Part shown: positions 26,987-36,511 of the stretch, piece after piece
Layout of the letters: every line of letters begins with the position of its first letter
How positions within the stretch are numbered: the stretch's first letter is position 1
NCBI GenBank assembly: GCA_938015445.1
Contig: CALLPE010000008.1
Coordinates: 306,705 to 370,704 of the forward strand
Reading direction: 5' to 3'
Source of the DNA: an uncultured Pirellulales bacterium
Lineage (GTDB): Bacteria; Planctomycetota; Planctomycetia; Pirellulales; Thermoguttaceae
DNA: 64,000 nucleotides
The notes under the pieces: generated by a model
The model's input: the letters and a program-made list of their open reading frames with translations, nothing else
What the model was told of the DNA's origin: nothing
Databases searched by the model: none
Translations under genes and position numbers: made by a program

Positions 26987-28048
26987 ATGAAAAGGAACTA
27001 CAGGCTAATGAGCGTCTCTGTGCAACTACCACCCAACTACCGGCCGCACTTGGATACCAAGCACATCGAGGCGGCGATTAAAGACATCAAGGACTTTTTC
27101 GAGCGGCAACTGGCGGCCGCGTTGAACTTGCAACGGGTGACCGCGCCGCTATTTGTGCGCAGCGGCACCGGGCTTAACGACGACCTGAACGGAGTGGAAC
27201 AGCCGGTCCGTTTTCGGGTCAAGAACGACGGCAACGCCGAGGTGGAAATCGTACAGTCGCTGGCCAAATGGAAGCGGCTGGCGCTGGCGCGGTACGGCTT
27301 TTCGGTGGGCGAAGGGCTGTACACCGATATGAACGCCGTGCGGCCGGACGAGGTGCTCGACAATCTGCACTCCATCTACGTGGACCAATGGGATTGGGAA
27401 AAGATAATCACCGCCGAGCAGAGGAACCTCGATACGCTGATTTCCACGGTGCGGGCGATATACGAGGTAATTTGCCGCACCGAGTTTCACATTGCTTCCC
27501 AATATCCCAGCATCCGCCCGATGTTGCCCGAGCACATTACCTTCATCACCTCCGAAGAGCTGTACGCCCGCTGGCCCGACTTGCCGCCCCGCGAACGCGA
27601 GCATCGCATCTGCCAGCAGTGCAAGGCGGTGTTCGTGATCGGTATCGGCTGGCCGTTGCCAGATGGGCAACCTCATGACGGCCGCGCGCCCGACTACGAC
27701 GACTGGAGCACGCCGCGGCCGGACGGCGGCCACGGCCTGAACGGCGACATCCTCGTATGGCATCCGGTGCTGGAGCGGGCGTTCGAGATTTCCTCGATGG
27801 GCGTGCGCGTGGACGCCGCCACGCTCCGCCGCCAACTGGAAATTCGCGGTTGTACCGAACGGGCCGCACTGTATTTCCACCGCTTGCTCTTAGAAGGCAA
27901 ACTGCCGGAGTGCATCGGCGGCGGCATCGGGCAGTCGCGGTTGTGCATGTTCTTCCTGCGCACTGCGCACATCGGCGAGGTAAGCTGCGGCATCTGGCCG
28001 GAAGAAATGCAAGCCGCCTGCGCCCGAGCAAACATCATGCTGCTGTGA
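26987..28048 (+). CDS. asnA: AsnA, ammonia-dependent asparagine synthetase
   Basis: Aspartate-ammonia ligase of 353 residues, making asparagine from aspartate, ammonia and ATP. It resembles class II tRNA synthetases. Matching segments include SLAKWKRLAL, SVGEGLYTDMNA, LHSIYVDQWDWEKII, RAPDYDDWSTP, GLNGDILVWHPVLE and the final motif IGGGIGQSRLCMFFL. The family is usually about 330 residues. A downstream ATG at 27008 (MSVSVQLPP) is an equally credible start, preceded by AAAGGA. The window also holds asparaginyl-tRNA synthetase at 59361, far away and not linked in an operon. Confidence 0.95.
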   Translation: MKRNYRLMSVSVQLPPNYRPHLDTKHIEAAIKDIKDFFERQLAAALNLQRVTAPLFVRSGTGLNDDLNGVEQPVRFRVKNDGNAEVEIVQSLAKWKRLALARYGFSVGEGLYTDMNAVRPDEVLDNLHSIYVDQWDWEKIITAEQRNLDTLISTVRAIYEVICRTEFHIASQYPSIRPMLPEHITFITSEELYARWPDLPPREREHRICQQCKAVFVIGIGWPLPDGQPHDGRAPDYDDWSTPRPDGGHGLNGDILVWHPVLERAFEISSMGVRVDAATLRRQLEIRGCTERAALYFHRLLLEGKLPECIGGGIGQSRLCMFFLRTAHIGEVSCGIWPEEMQAACARANIMLL

Positions 28049-28115
28049 CCGCGCAGGTTGTCGAGCGGCGCGGGTTGCACACCAGCGTAGTTTGCGGGCT
28101 GCGGCCGTCGAGCAT

Positions 28116-28826
28116 CTATCGCCGGTGGAGTTTCAGCGCCAGCCGAGCGATGCGGTCGCCCAGCCGCCGGGCGGCGTCCAGTTCCGCCTCGCCCACGCCC
28201 GGATCGATCGGGCCGGTCATGGCGGCCGAGCCCATTTCGGCCCACTTGTCGTCTCCCTCCTCGTCTTCATAGAGCGGCCCGGCCACCACCATCCGCAAGT
28301 TCACCATGTAAAGCAGTAAGGAAACAATGACGTGCTCTTTTCCGCCGGCTTGTCCGCCGCCGGTGGCAAACGCGCCGCCCACCTTGTCGGTGAAATCCAC
28401 CTTCATCTTCCACGACCAATCGTCGATGATGGCCTTCATTTTTCCGGGAATGTTGGCGTAGTAGGTCGGACAGCCGAGTATGATGCCGTCGGCAGCTATC
28501 AGGTCTTCTTTGGTTACATCCTCGACCTTCTTGAGGACTACCTTTACACCCTGTACACGCCGTGCCCCTTCAACCACGCCCTGGGCCATTTTTTCCGTGT
28601 TGCCCCGCAAGCTGTGGTAGGCCACCAACACCGTGACGGGCTGGCCGGCTGGGGGAAAAGCCGCCGGTTGAGCGTTATTCGGCGCTGCGACTGTCGCCTC
28701 GGACGAAGTGCAACTTGCTGCGGCACAAGGAGGAAGCTGACGCAACTCGCCACTGGCCGCCGTGGCTGGCGCAATCAACAGGGCCAGAGCCAAAAAGCAA
28801 ACTTTGCGCATGTAATTGCCCGTCAT
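28116..28826 (-). CDS. Exported flavodoxin/WrbA-like NAD(P)H:quinone oxidoreductase family protein
   Basis: A 236-residue protein. Residues 1-27 form a signal peptide (hydrophobic VCFLALALLIAPATA). A 40-residue Cys- and Pro-containing spacer follows, then a flavodoxin-like domain. Its FMN phosphate loop reads YHSLRGNTEKMAQ. Other family segments are ADGIILGCPTYYANIPGKMKAIID and GGAFATGGGQAGGKEHV, near which the flavin ring binds. Such enzymes normally act in the cytoplasm, so export is unusual. The ATG at 28826 has GGAGGAAA nine bases upstream. A longer frame to 29021 lacks such a site and would bury the signal. It is convergent with asnA. Confidence 0.82.
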   Translation of the reverse strand: MTGNYMRKVCFLALALLIAPATAASGELRQLPPCAAASCTSSEATVAAPNNAQPAAFPPAGQPVTVLVAYHSLRGNTEKMAQGVVEGARRVQGVKVVLKKVEDVTKEDLIAADGIILGCPTYYANIPGKMKAIIDDWSWKMKVDFTDKVGGAFATGGGQAGGKEHVIVSLLLYMVNLRMVVAGPLYEDEEGDDKWAEMGSAAMTGPIDPGVGEAELDAARRLGDRIARLALKLHRR

Positions 28827-29081
28827 GTTCGCTTTCCTCCAATACAGGGCTTTGGTTGTCGAAGCACTAACCTTGTAGCAAATCGAGCGACGCTTTTCAA
28901 AATCGGCCTGCAAAACAAAGAATCGGGCACGACTTGGCCAAGCGCACAAGTCCCGTTGACAGCGCGCTTTGCTGCCGGCTTTGTGGAGCGATAGGAGCAC
29001 AGAGGGGGGTCGGACGGCCAACGTGCCGAAAAACCACTTCAGGTGGCGACGCGCCGATGCGGAAGCATGGGCGGTAGTTGG

Positions 29082-30824
29082 CTACATTTTACCTGCCTGG
29101 GCTTCCATGTAGTCGCGCAGCTCGGCCAATTGGCAGTCGTCTAGCTCGTACTTCTTGGCCTCTTCAGGCGTAGGTACCCGCAGCGGACGCACCACCCGAA
29201 AGCCCACGAACCACGCGTCGGTAAGATACCATATGCTTTGTGGGATTTGGGGGTCTTGCTTTTTCCAGTCTTTGACGGAGTAGCGTCGGGCGGCGCTGCG
29301 TAGCATGGGAGCTTCGTCGTCCCACGAGCCGCCGCGCACCACACGACCGTACTCCTGCACTCCCGGCGAAAACGGATTCTTCACCGTCCGGCCGACGAAC
29401 TGCTTGTAGAAGTCGGGAACGTACTGATCCAGTACCCATTCAGCCACGTTCCCGTGCATGTCGTGCAATCCCCACGGGTTGGGCTTTTTCTTGCCCACCT
29501 TCTGGTATTTGTCGTCGGAATTGTCTAAGTACCAGGCGTACTCGTCGAGCTTTTCCGGGTCGTCGCCGAAAGAATAGGCAGTGGTGGTTCCGGCCCGACA
29601 GGCATATTCCCATTCCGCCTCGGTAGGCAGGCGGTAATAGCGGCCCGTCTTGGCCGACAGCCACTTGCAGTACATCTTCGCCGCCAACTGAGTCATGCAG
29701 ATGGCCGGATAACCATCCTTGCCCATGTTGTTCGACATGTCTTGATACGGATTGGTGGGCACGGCGATGGCGTCGGCTATCAGCTCGCGTTCGGTAGGCT
29801 GGGTGCCTTTCTGGCGGTGCGCGGCTTCGCGGCGCGTTCGGTCCAGCTTCATTGCCCACTGCTCATACTCTGCCCAGGTCACTTCGCACTTGCCCATCCA
29901 AAAAGGCTCGATTTCCACTTCGATCTGCGGGCCCTCGTCTTCGTTGCGGTTCTTCTCGTTAGGAGGGCTTCCCATGAGAAACTTGCCGCCTCGGATTGGC
30001 ACCATGTCGAACTTTACGTCGGTGTCGGGGATGATCTCGGTGTACGGCTTCATCTCCGACTCGTTTTTGGCCTCGGCCTCGGGAATGTTGATCACCGGCT
30101 TGGGCAACCAGGCAGGGGTCGGCTGCTCGGTCTGGACGCTCAGCTCCACCGGCTTCGGTTCCCACTTGCCGGTCCCCGCCGGCTGCTCTTGCCCAGACGG
30201 CTTCTCTGCCGGTTGCGGCTTTTCCTCGGGTTTCTCAGGCATTTCCCTGGGTTTTTCAGGCTCTTGAGGCTGTTCGGCCGGTTTTTCGGGCTGCTCGGCT
30301 GGTGGCTTGGGTTGTTCGGCAGGCTTTTCAGCGGGAGCGGGCTTTTCTTCCGGCTTGGGTTGTTCCTCGGCCTTCGGCTTTTCTTCCTGTTTCGGTTGCT
30401 CGGGCTTTTCTTCCGGCTGAGGTTTTTCTTGAGGCTGGGGTTTTTCCTCCGGCTTCGGTTCCATCGGCGGTTTTTCAGGCTCCTCCGGCTTCTGTGTAGA
30501 AGGCTCGGTCGGGGCCGGCTTTTCCTCCGGCTTGGGCGTCTCTTGCGGCTTGACCGTCTCTTCCGGCTTTTTATCCTCGGGCTGCTCCGCCGAAGGCTTC
30601 TCGGTCGGCTTGTCCGGCGTGCCCAGCTTGATGGTCGGAGATTGCTCGGCGGGCTTTTGTTGCGTTTGCGGCTGTTGCTCGGGTTTGGCAGTTTCGGCCG
30701 GAGCTTTCTTCAGCGACTGTTTGTCGCTGGGGGCTGGACATCCCCCGCAAAACATTAAACCTAAGGCCAAAACGCAGCCAATTCCCAACCACCACGCACG
30801 AGTTGTAGAAACGAGGTACTGCAT
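29082..30824 (-). CDS. SUMF1/FGE-fold protein with Pro/Glu/Lys-rich linker
   Basis: A 580-residue envelope protein. The N terminus is hydrophobic (about 11-28) and ends in CGGCPAP, which may act as an imperfect lipobox. Residues about 35-235 are a low-complexity Pro, Glu, Lys, Gln linker. The C-terminal FGE-sulfatase domain (about 270-560) has [40 protein letters not shown] and [19 protein letters not shown]. The paired cysteines that catalyse formylglycine formation are absent from the region after RGGSW, so sulfatase activation is unlikely. Many planctomycete paralogues use this fold for binding. The ATG follows AAGGG. It is divergent from ilvN. Confidence 0.85.
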   Translation of the reverse strand: MQYLVSTTRAWWLGIGCVLALGLMFCGGCPAPSDKQSLKKAPAETAKPEQQPQTQQKPAEQSPTIKLGTPDKPTEKPSAEQPEDKKPEETVKPQETPKPEEKPAPTEPSTQKPEEPEKPPMEPKPEEKPQPQEKPQPEEKPEQPKQEEKPKAEEQPKPEEKPAPAEKPAEQPKPPAEQPEKPAEQPQEPEKPREMPEKPEEKPQPAEKPSGQEQPAGTGKWEPKPVELSVQTEQPTPAWLPKPVINIPEAEAKNESEMKPYTEIIPDTDVKFDMVPIRGGKFLMGSPPNEKNRNEDEGPQIEVEIEPFWMGKCEVTWAEYEQWAMKLDRTRREAAHRQKGTQPTERELIADAIAVPTNPYQDMSNNMGKDGYPAICMTQLAAKMYCKWLSAKTGRYYRLPTEAEWEYACRAGTTTAYSFGDDPEKLDEYAWYLDNSDDKYQKVGKKKPNPWGLHDMHGNVAEWVLDQYVPDFYKQFVGRTVKNPFSPGVQEYGRVVRGGSWDDEAPMLRSAARRYSVKDWKKQDPQIPQSIWYLTDAWFVGFRVVRPLRVPTPEEAKKYELDDCQLAELRDYMEAQAGKM

Positions 30825-31018
30825 CGGGCAAGCCCTTTTTGCTGAGAGTTAACCGCAAATGGAGCCAATCGGGCACACTTTTTTTCGCACGGACTGTTCG
30901 CCGGCTCTCGACTGGCGCTGCGACATCTATCGACTGTCTGGCGAGAACGCGCAGAACTTGAGTATAGCAGCGCCGCGCGCTTCTCACAAGCCGCCGCAAC
31001 AGCAGTAATCGTCCGCCC

Positions 31019-31047
31019 TTGCGAAATCGGACGCAGCGTATTACCAT
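31019..31047 (+). promoter_or_regulatory. Possible promoter for ilvN
   Basis: TTGCGA (31019-31024) and TACCAT (31042-31047) are 17 bases apart. Each matches consensus at four of six positions. The transcript would start about 25 bases before the ilvN ATG. Confidence 0.35.
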
Positions 31048-31079
31048 TCCATGATTGCAAGTATTTGTGGAGCGAGTCG

Positions 31080-31580
31080 ATGCGTCATGTATTATCGGCG
31101 CTGGTGCAAAACGTCCCCGGCGTGCTTTCCCATATTTCCGGGATGCTTGCCTCGCGGGGTTACAATATCGACAGCCTGGCGGTAGGGGAGACCGAAGACC
31201 CCCGTTTATCGCGGATGACCTTCGTGGTCGTGGGCGACGACCGAGTATTGGAGCAGGTGCGCAAGCAACTGGAGAAAATCGTCACGGTGGTGCGCGTGGA
31301 AGACGTCAGCGCGCAGAACTACGTGGAGCGCGATCTGATGTTGGTCAAAGTTGCCGCACCGCCGGGCAAACGGAGCGAAATCCGCGAGCTGACCGAGATT
31401 TTCCGTGGCCGGATCGTCGATGTCGCCCCGGAAATGGTGATTATAGAAATCTCCGGCCCGGAACGAAAGATCGAAGCCTTCATCGAGCTGATGCGGCCCT
31501 TCGGGATTATCGAACTGGTGCGCACCGGGCGGATCGCCATGGTGCGCGGCGCGCGGCAACCAGAAAACGAAGACTCGTAA
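31080..31580 (+). CDS. ilvN: IlvN/IlvH, acetolactate synthase small subunit
   Basis: Regulatory subunit of acetohydroxyacid synthase, 166 residues. It opens with the ACT domain MRHVLSALVQNVPGVLSHISGML, which binds valine for feedback inhibition. The second conserved part includes MLVKVAAPPGKRSEI, FRGRIVDVAPE and RPFGIIELVRTGRIAM. An ATG at 31080 with GGAG eight bases upstream is preferred over a TTG 15 bases earlier. The catalytic subunit IlvB is not in the window. ilvC follows 125 bases later and is probably cotranscribed. Confidence 0.94.
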   Translation: MRHVLSALVQNVPGVLSHISGMLASRGYNIDSLAVGETEDPRLSRMTFVVVGDDRVLEQVRKQLEKIVTVVRVEDVSAQNYVERDLMLVKVAAPPGKRSEIRELTEIFRGRIVDVAPEMVIIEISGPERKIEAFIELMRPFGIIELVRTGRIAMVRGARQPENEDS

Positions 31581-31705
31581 ACGACAGCGTACCTGCGAAC
31601 CAGAAGACACCAATCTTGCCTGCCTGCCGAATCGCGCATCGGTTGCGCTTAACTGACATGGTCGGGCAGGTCGTTTAGTTTCTGCTAGTTTCACGGATAC
31701 CAGCC

Positions 31706-32710
31706 ATGCCAGCCACAATCTATTACGACAAAGACGCCGATTTGGCGCAGCTACGCGGGAAGAAGATCGCCATTTTGGGTTACGGCTCGCAAGGACATGC
31801 TCATGCCCAGAACCTCCGCGATAGCGGCTGCGATGTGATCGTCGCCGAATTGCCCGGCACTGCCAACTATCAATTGGCCGTAAGCCACGGGTTCCAGCCG
31901 CTGGGGACCGAGCAGGCCGTCAAACAGGCCGACATCATCACCATCCTGCTGCCCGACGAACTACAGGCCGATGTGTTCCGCGGCCAAATCCGCCCCAATT
32001 TGGCGGCGGGCAAAACAATCGTCTGCTCGCACGGGTTCAACGTGCACTACGGGCAGTTCGACATTCCCGAAGGCGTGTGGGTGCTGCTGGTCGCGCCTAA
32101 GGGGCCGGGCCACCTGTTGCGTTCGGAGTTCATGCGCGGGGCGGGAGTGCCTTGCTTGATCGCCTTGGGCGAGGGCACGCCACGCGAGGCATTGAAGCTG
32201 GGACTTGCCTACGCCAAGGGTATCGGCGGCACACGGGCCGGAGTGATCGAAACCACCTTCGCCGAAGAGACCGAAACCGACTTGTTCGGCGAGCAAGTGG
32301 TGCTGTGCGGCGGACTAAGCGCGCTGATCAAGGCCGGTTACGAAACGCTGGTGGAAGCCGGCTACCAGCCCGAAATGGCTTACTTCGAGTGCGTCCACGA
32401 GGTGAAGCTCATCGTGGACTTGATTTACCAAGGCGGCCTGAACTACATGCGCTACAGCGTCTCTAACACGGCCGAGTACGGCGATTACACCCGCGGCCCG
32501 CGCATCATCACCGAGCAGACCCGCGCCGAAATGAAGCGCGTCCTGGCCGAGATTCAAGATGGTAGCTTTGCCCGCGAGTGGATTTTGGAAAACAAGGCCA
32601 ACGCTCCGGCCTTCAAGGCCATGCGGCGCAAAGAGCGCAGCCATCCGATCGAGGTCATTGGGCGGCAGTTGCGCAAGCTGATGTCCTGGATCGAGGCCAA
32701 AGAGGTTTAG
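31706..32710 (+). CDS. ilvC: IlvC, ketol-acid reductoisomerase
   Basis: Class I ketol-acid reductoisomerase of 334 residues, catalysing the second step of valine and isoleucine synthesis. The NADPH-binding loop is [19 protein letters not shown], followed by [14 protein letters not shown] and [14 protein letters not shown]. The C-terminal knotted domain holds the magnesium ligands in the [14 protein letters not shown] and [16 protein letters not shown] segments. It lies downstream of ilvN in the same orientation. The ribosome site is weak. Confidence 0.97.
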   Translation: MPATIYYDKDADLAQLRGKKIAILGYGSQGHAHAQNLRDSGCDVIVAELPGTANYQLAVSHGFQPLGTEQAVKQADIITILLPDELQADVFRGQIRPNLAAGKTIVCSHGFNVHYGQFDIPEGVWVLLVAPKGPGHLLRSEFMRGAGVPCLIALGEGTPREALKLGLAYAKGIGGTRAGVIETTFAEETETDLFGEQVVLCGGLSALIKAGYETLVEAGYQPEMAYFECVHEVKLIVDLIYQGGLNYMRYSVSNTAEYGDYTRGPRIITEQTRAEMKRVLAEIQDGSFAREWILENKANAPAFKAMRRKERSHPIEVIGRQLRKLMSWIEAKEV

Positions 32711-32876
32711 CACTACCGAAATCCCGGAATGAAGCAAAGCCTGCGGCGACACAAACCCACGAACCTTTCAGCCAGGCAAAATTGCCTTGATGCGTGTTTG
32801 GTGGCGATGCGTCGAACCGTTGGGGCTGCCGGCCTGAAACCGAAGCCGCACGCGCCACTTGCATCGTTGCTGCCGT

Positions 32877-33626
32877 ATGCACATCAAACTTATCGGCTGC
32901 GAAATATTGTTCCGCGAGTTGTGCGCCGTTGTGGCCCGGTCGCGCAACCAGGTCGATCTTCAGTTCCTTCCCAAGGCGTTGCACGACATGGGCCAGCCGC
33001 GCATGTTCCCCCGATTGCAAGAGGCGTTGGGGCAAGTGGACGAGTCGCGTTACGACGCTATCGCTTTGGGTTACGCGTTGTGCAGCAACGGTATCGTAGG
33101 GCTGACCGCCAGGACAATACCGTTGGTAGTCCCCCGGGCGCACGACTGCATCACGTTGTTCATGGGCGACAAGGAGCGGTACTGGAAGTATTTTCACGAG
33201 AAACCGGGAACTTACTTCAAGACCATGGGTTGGATCGAGCGGGGCGAGGGGATCGCCCAGGCCGGCCAGGAAAGCGTGCTGGCGCAAATCGGTCTGGCCA
33301 TGAATTACGAGCAGCTTGTGGCCAAATACGGTGCCGACAACGCCCAGTATCTATACAGCAAGCTGGGCGATCTGACGCGCAATTACAGCCGGCTAACGTT
33401 CATCGAGATGGGCATCGAGCCTGACGACCGCTTCGAGCGTCTGGCCCGCCAGCAAGCCCAGCAGCGCAATTGGGCGTTCGAGAAAATCCGCGGCGACTTG
33501 AGCCTGCTACAGGCGCTGGTCGACGGCCCCTGGGACGACGACCGCTTCCTAGTGGTTCCCCCGGGCCATCGCGTGACTGCCAGCTTCGACCATGCTATCA
33601 TCAAGGCCGAACCAGTGGAGCATTGA
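32877..33626 (+). CDS. DUF1638 domain protein
   Basis: A 249-residue protein of the DUF1638 family, recognisable from MHIKLIGCEILFRELCAVVA near the start, then YDAIALGYALCSNGIVGL and VPRAHDCITLFMG. Cys8, Cys15 and the CSN and HDC segments could bind a metal. The family's biochemical role is not established. Its genes commonly neighbour MtaA/CmuA-type methyltransferases, as here with the gene 74 bases downstream. The ATG at 32877 is preferred over one 18 bases upstream because it aligns with the family start. Confidence 0.85.
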   Translation: MHIKLIGCEILFRELCAVVARSRNQVDLQFLPKALHDMGQPRMFPRLQEALGQVDESRYDAIALGYALCSNGIVGLTARTIPLVVPRAHDCITLFMGDKERYWKYFHEKPGTYFKTMGWIERGEGIAQAGQESVLAQIGLAMNYEQLVAKYGADNAQYLYSKLGDLTRNYSRLTFIEMGIEPDDRFERLARQQAQQRNWAFEKIRGDLSLLQALVDGPWDDDRFLVVPPGHRVTASFDHAIIKAEPVEH

Positions 33627-33700
33627 CGCACTGGTTCGTACGGTTCACGCAGCGAACATTCCAAAACAGTTGGTATAGCTGAGCCAGCCGAGCAGGTGCT

Positions 33701-34714
33701 ATGAACGGCCGAGAGAGACTGATTGCCATGCTGCGCGCGCAGCCGGTGGATTGTCTGCCGCAAATGCCCATCACCATGATGTTCGCCGCCGACCAGTTGG
33801 GCGTGCCTTACGGGCGATACGCCACAGACTACCGGCTGTTGGTCGAGGGGCAGATTCTGGTAGCCGAACGGTTCGACATCGACCACGTATCGTGTATTTC
33901 CGATCCTGCCCGGGAGGCGGCCGATTGCGGCGCCGCGATCCAGTACTTCGAGAACCAGCCGCCGGCGATCGACGAGACCAACGCCCGACTGGCCGATAAG
34001 ACCGAACTTGCCCGGCTAAAAATCCCCGACCCGCTCGGCGGCGGCAGAATGCACGATCGCGTGAAGGCGGCGGCGTTGTTCAAGCAGAAGGTAGGCCGTG
34101 ACAAGCTCATCGAAGGATGGATCGAAGGGCCGTGCGCAGAGGGGGCCGACCTGCGGGGCATCAACCGGCTGATGCTCGACTTCTACGACGACCCGCAGTT
34201 CGTGCACGATCTGTTCGAGTTCGTGCTGGAGATGGAGCTGCGCTTTGCCAAGGCACAGGTCGAAGCCGGGGTAGACATCATGGGCATCGGCGATGCGGCG
34301 GCGTCTTTGGTCGGCCCGCAAAACTACCAACAGTTCGTCTGGCCCTACGAAAAACGGCTCATCGACGGCGTAAAGGCCATGGGCGCTATGGTGCGTCTGC
34401 ACATCTGCGGCAATACGCGGAAGATACTCGACGGCATCGGCCGGCTGGGTTGCGACCTAGTAGACCTAGACTGGATGGTACCGTTGTCCGAAGCCCGTGC
34501 GCAGACCAGTCCTACGCAGGTACTTTGCGGGAATATCGACCCGGTGAAGGTTCTCCGCAACGGCACGCCCGAACAGGTCCAACAGGGCTTGGCCGACTGT
34601 TACAAACAGGCTGGCCCGTATTACGTGGTCGGCGCCGGGTGCGAAGTGCCGCGCGACACTCCTGCAGCCAACCTTCACGCCATGCGCGAGTTCGCCCGGG
34701 CGAACAAACCTTAG
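33701..34714 (+). CDS. Uroporphyrinogen decarboxylase-fold methyltransferase (MtaA/CmuA type)
   Basis: A 337-residue TIM-barrel protein. The opening MNGRERLIAMLRAQPVDCLPQMP is typical of the family. Likely zinc ligands occur in VRLHICGNTRKIL, QVLCGNIDP and GAGCEVPRDTP, the His-Cys-Cys arrangement of methylcobamide:thiol methyltransferases rather than true HemE. It would move a methyl group between a corrinoid protein and a thiol. No corrinoid protein or activating ATPase gene is in the window, so donor and acceptor are unknown. DUF1638 upstream supports a one-carbon role. Confidence 0.85.
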   Translation: MNGRERLIAMLRAQPVDCLPQMPITMMFAADQLGVPYGRYATDYRLLVEGQILVAERFDIDHVSCISDPAREAADCGAAIQYFENQPPAIDETNARLADKTELARLKIPDPLGGGRMHDRVKAAALFKQKVGRDKLIEGWIEGPCAEGADLRGINRLMLDFYDDPQFVHDLFEFVLEMELRFAKAQVEAGVDIMGIGDAAASLVGPQNYQQFVWPYEKRLIDGVKAMGAMVRLHICGNTRKILDGIGRLGCDLVDLDWMVPLSEARAQTSPTQVLCGNIDPVKVLRNGTPEQVQQGLADCYKQAGPYYVVGAGCEVPRDTPAANLHAMREFARANKP

Positions 34715-34903
34715 CTGTGCCCCATGTGCTGCTGGCTGAATTAGCATTCCGCGCCGAGCAGGACCGAGCACTAGCGCGCACCAGCAGCAACAGGCAACCA
34801 CATGAACGCGAAAAGCGCCTGGTTGTTTTTCGCCATGCCCGACGCCGTGGCTTTACCCCACCGCCTTGACAATCCGCCGTAGCGATTTTCGAGCGGTGAG
34901 CAC

Positions 34904-36448
34904 TTAATCCACTTCCGGCGGGACATTGCCGTAGGACCACGGGCCGCGCGAAGGCGGTGCAGGGGTATGTTGTGGCACGGGTCCAGGCGACAGACTCTTG
35001 GCTAGCTCAAGGCAAGCCTGCACCATCTTGGTCCCCGCCGTCGGCTCGAGATTGCTGTACGACGTCAGTCGCAACTCATATCCGCCCCCGTTGGGCCCGA
35101 AGGCCTCTTCGGTCGGAATGTATCCTACGCAGTCATTGGCCAACTCGACCGGGAAAGTGAACGGAAACGGACTGCCGGCTTTCATATCCAACCCCAATTG
35201 GCAGAACATTTCGCCTGGGGTGGCCAGCAATACCACCGGGCCGATTTGCACGGCTTGCACTTCCACCTCTGCCCGGGGTTCTTTGCCCTTTTTGGCCAAC
35301 AGGGCGTCGAGCAACACGATCTCTTTGGCGAACGTCCACTGGGTGGCGCCGACTTCGTTGGGGTTTTTTTTGACGATTTCCAAGCACGCCGCTACCCGCT
35401 CCGGCCGCGGCACGCGATGCTTCAAAGTGATGGTCTTGGTGCGGGCTTGCACCGGCACTAGCGCGCCGCGCGGCACGGTAAGCAAAGTTTTGACTGCCTC
35501 GGCGCCGACGCGGCCGCCGACCAGCCGGGCCCAATCTTCTGCACCGGGGTTAGCGTAAGGGCTGCGATTATCGACTTGGGTCACATCGCCACAGAAGCCG
35601 GGCAGGAAGACCACGATCGCCTCGGCCCCGAAGGCCCCGCGAACCGTTTGCTCCAAATAGTAGATGTAATTGGCCGAAATTCCACCGGGACTGGTGGTGG
35701 CGTGGCAGGCGTAGTTGACGATGCATCCGATCAGCTTTCCGCTGGCATCCCACGCCCCCAGCACGCCCACTTGCGGGTCGATTGGTCCGGCAGGCTCGAC
35801 TATATCGGGATTGTTCTGTCCGGGGTGCGTCCAGGTCTGCCCGTTCTTCATGCGGAACCGGCGGTTGAAGGCGACTTTGTCTTCTGCGCCGAAGCCGGCG
35901 CCGCAGCGGATGGGCTGACGTGCGGCGTCGGCGGCCACCACCGCATCGACGATCTGCTGTTCCACGTTCCGCAGATACTCAGCATCGGCGCAAGAGGATT
36001 TTTCGTAGGCCAGGGTCTTGACCAAGTCCGATGCATGGTCGTACTCGCCCGGCAGCACCATTCCCGTCGGCCCGGAAGAGTGCGAATGAGAAGCGGCCAC
36101 CAGCACGTTTTCCTCCGGGATACCGCACTTTTCGCGTATGCCTTTGCGCGCCGCCAGTACGCTGCCGCGGCGGATCATCAGCGCGTCGATCCCCACAACG
36201 GCTACACGTGTTGTGCCGTCGTCGAAGACCGCGGCGCGGACTTTGCAAGGATCGTGAAACGAGCGGTGAAACGCTTTGCCGTATCCGCCCGGTTGCTCCA
36301 TGCCCAGCTTGGGCGTGATGTCGCGTTCGGCGAAGCCGGCTTTTAAAGTGCTGTTGGGTTGGCCGGCCTCGCTGCTGAGACAACACGCCACAGCAGCAGC
36401 CAAAAAAACGCAAACCGACAAACACGCAGTAAGGGAACAAGCGGACAT
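34904..36448 (-). CDS. Neutral/alkaline ceramidase-like secreted hydrolase
   Basis: A 514-residue protein with a signal peptide (hydrophobic residues 4-24). The neutral ceramidase N-terminal domain is recognised by KAGFAERDITPKLG, the zinc-site motif SHSHSSGPTGM, and VNYACHATT. The family nucleophile is the Ser of GDVSPN; the equivalent segment here reads PGFCGDVTQVDN with Thr instead. Planctomycetes carry many such divergent copies, and amide hydrolysis on ceramide is not assured. The final part contains LATPGEMFCQLGLDM and NDCVGYIPTEEAF. The ATG has a strong GGAGG five bases upstream. Confidence 0.85.
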   Translation of the reverse strand: MSACSLTACLSVCVFLAAAVACCLSSEAGQPNSTLKAGFAERDITPKLGMEQPGGYGKAFHRSFHDPCKVRAAVFDDGTTRVAVVGIDALMIRRGSVLAARKGIREKCGIPEENVLVAASHSHSSGPTGMVLPGEYDHASDLVKTLAYEKSSCADAEYLRNVEQQIVDAVVAADAARQPIRCGAGFGAEDKVAFNRRFRMKNGQTWTHPGQNNPDIVEPAGPIDPQVGVLGAWDASGKLIGCIVNYACHATTSPGGISANYIYYLEQTVRGAFGAEAIVVFLPGFCGDVTQVDNRSPYANPGAEDWARLVGGRVGAEAVKTLLTVPRGALVPVQARTKTITLKHRVPRPERVAACLEIVKKNPNEVGATQWTFAKEIVLLDALLAKKGKEPRAEVEVQAVQIGPVVLLATPGEMFCQLGLDMKAGSPFPFTFPVELANDCVGYIPTEEAFGPNGGGYELRLTSYSNLEPTAGTKMVQACLELAKSLSPGPVPQHTPAPPSRGPWSYGNVPPEVD

Positions 36449-36511
36449 AACTGCCTCCAGACGGTTAGTTGGGCATCTGGACTAGTTAAGCATCGGGACG
36501 AAAGGTTTTAT

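Noticed and set aside
28049..28115. CCGCGC...GCGCGG stem after asnA as a terminator
   Set aside because: The loop is 13 bases and no T-run follows on either strand.
29742..30758. 338-codon plus-strand frame rich in Leu, Arg, Phe and Gly
   Set aside because: It is the antisense reading of the Pro/Glu/Lys-rich linker of the SUMF1-domain protein, hence the odd composition.
29082..30824. Annotation as active formylglycine-generating enzyme
   Set aside because: The catalytic cysteine pair is missing; the fold alone does not support the activity.
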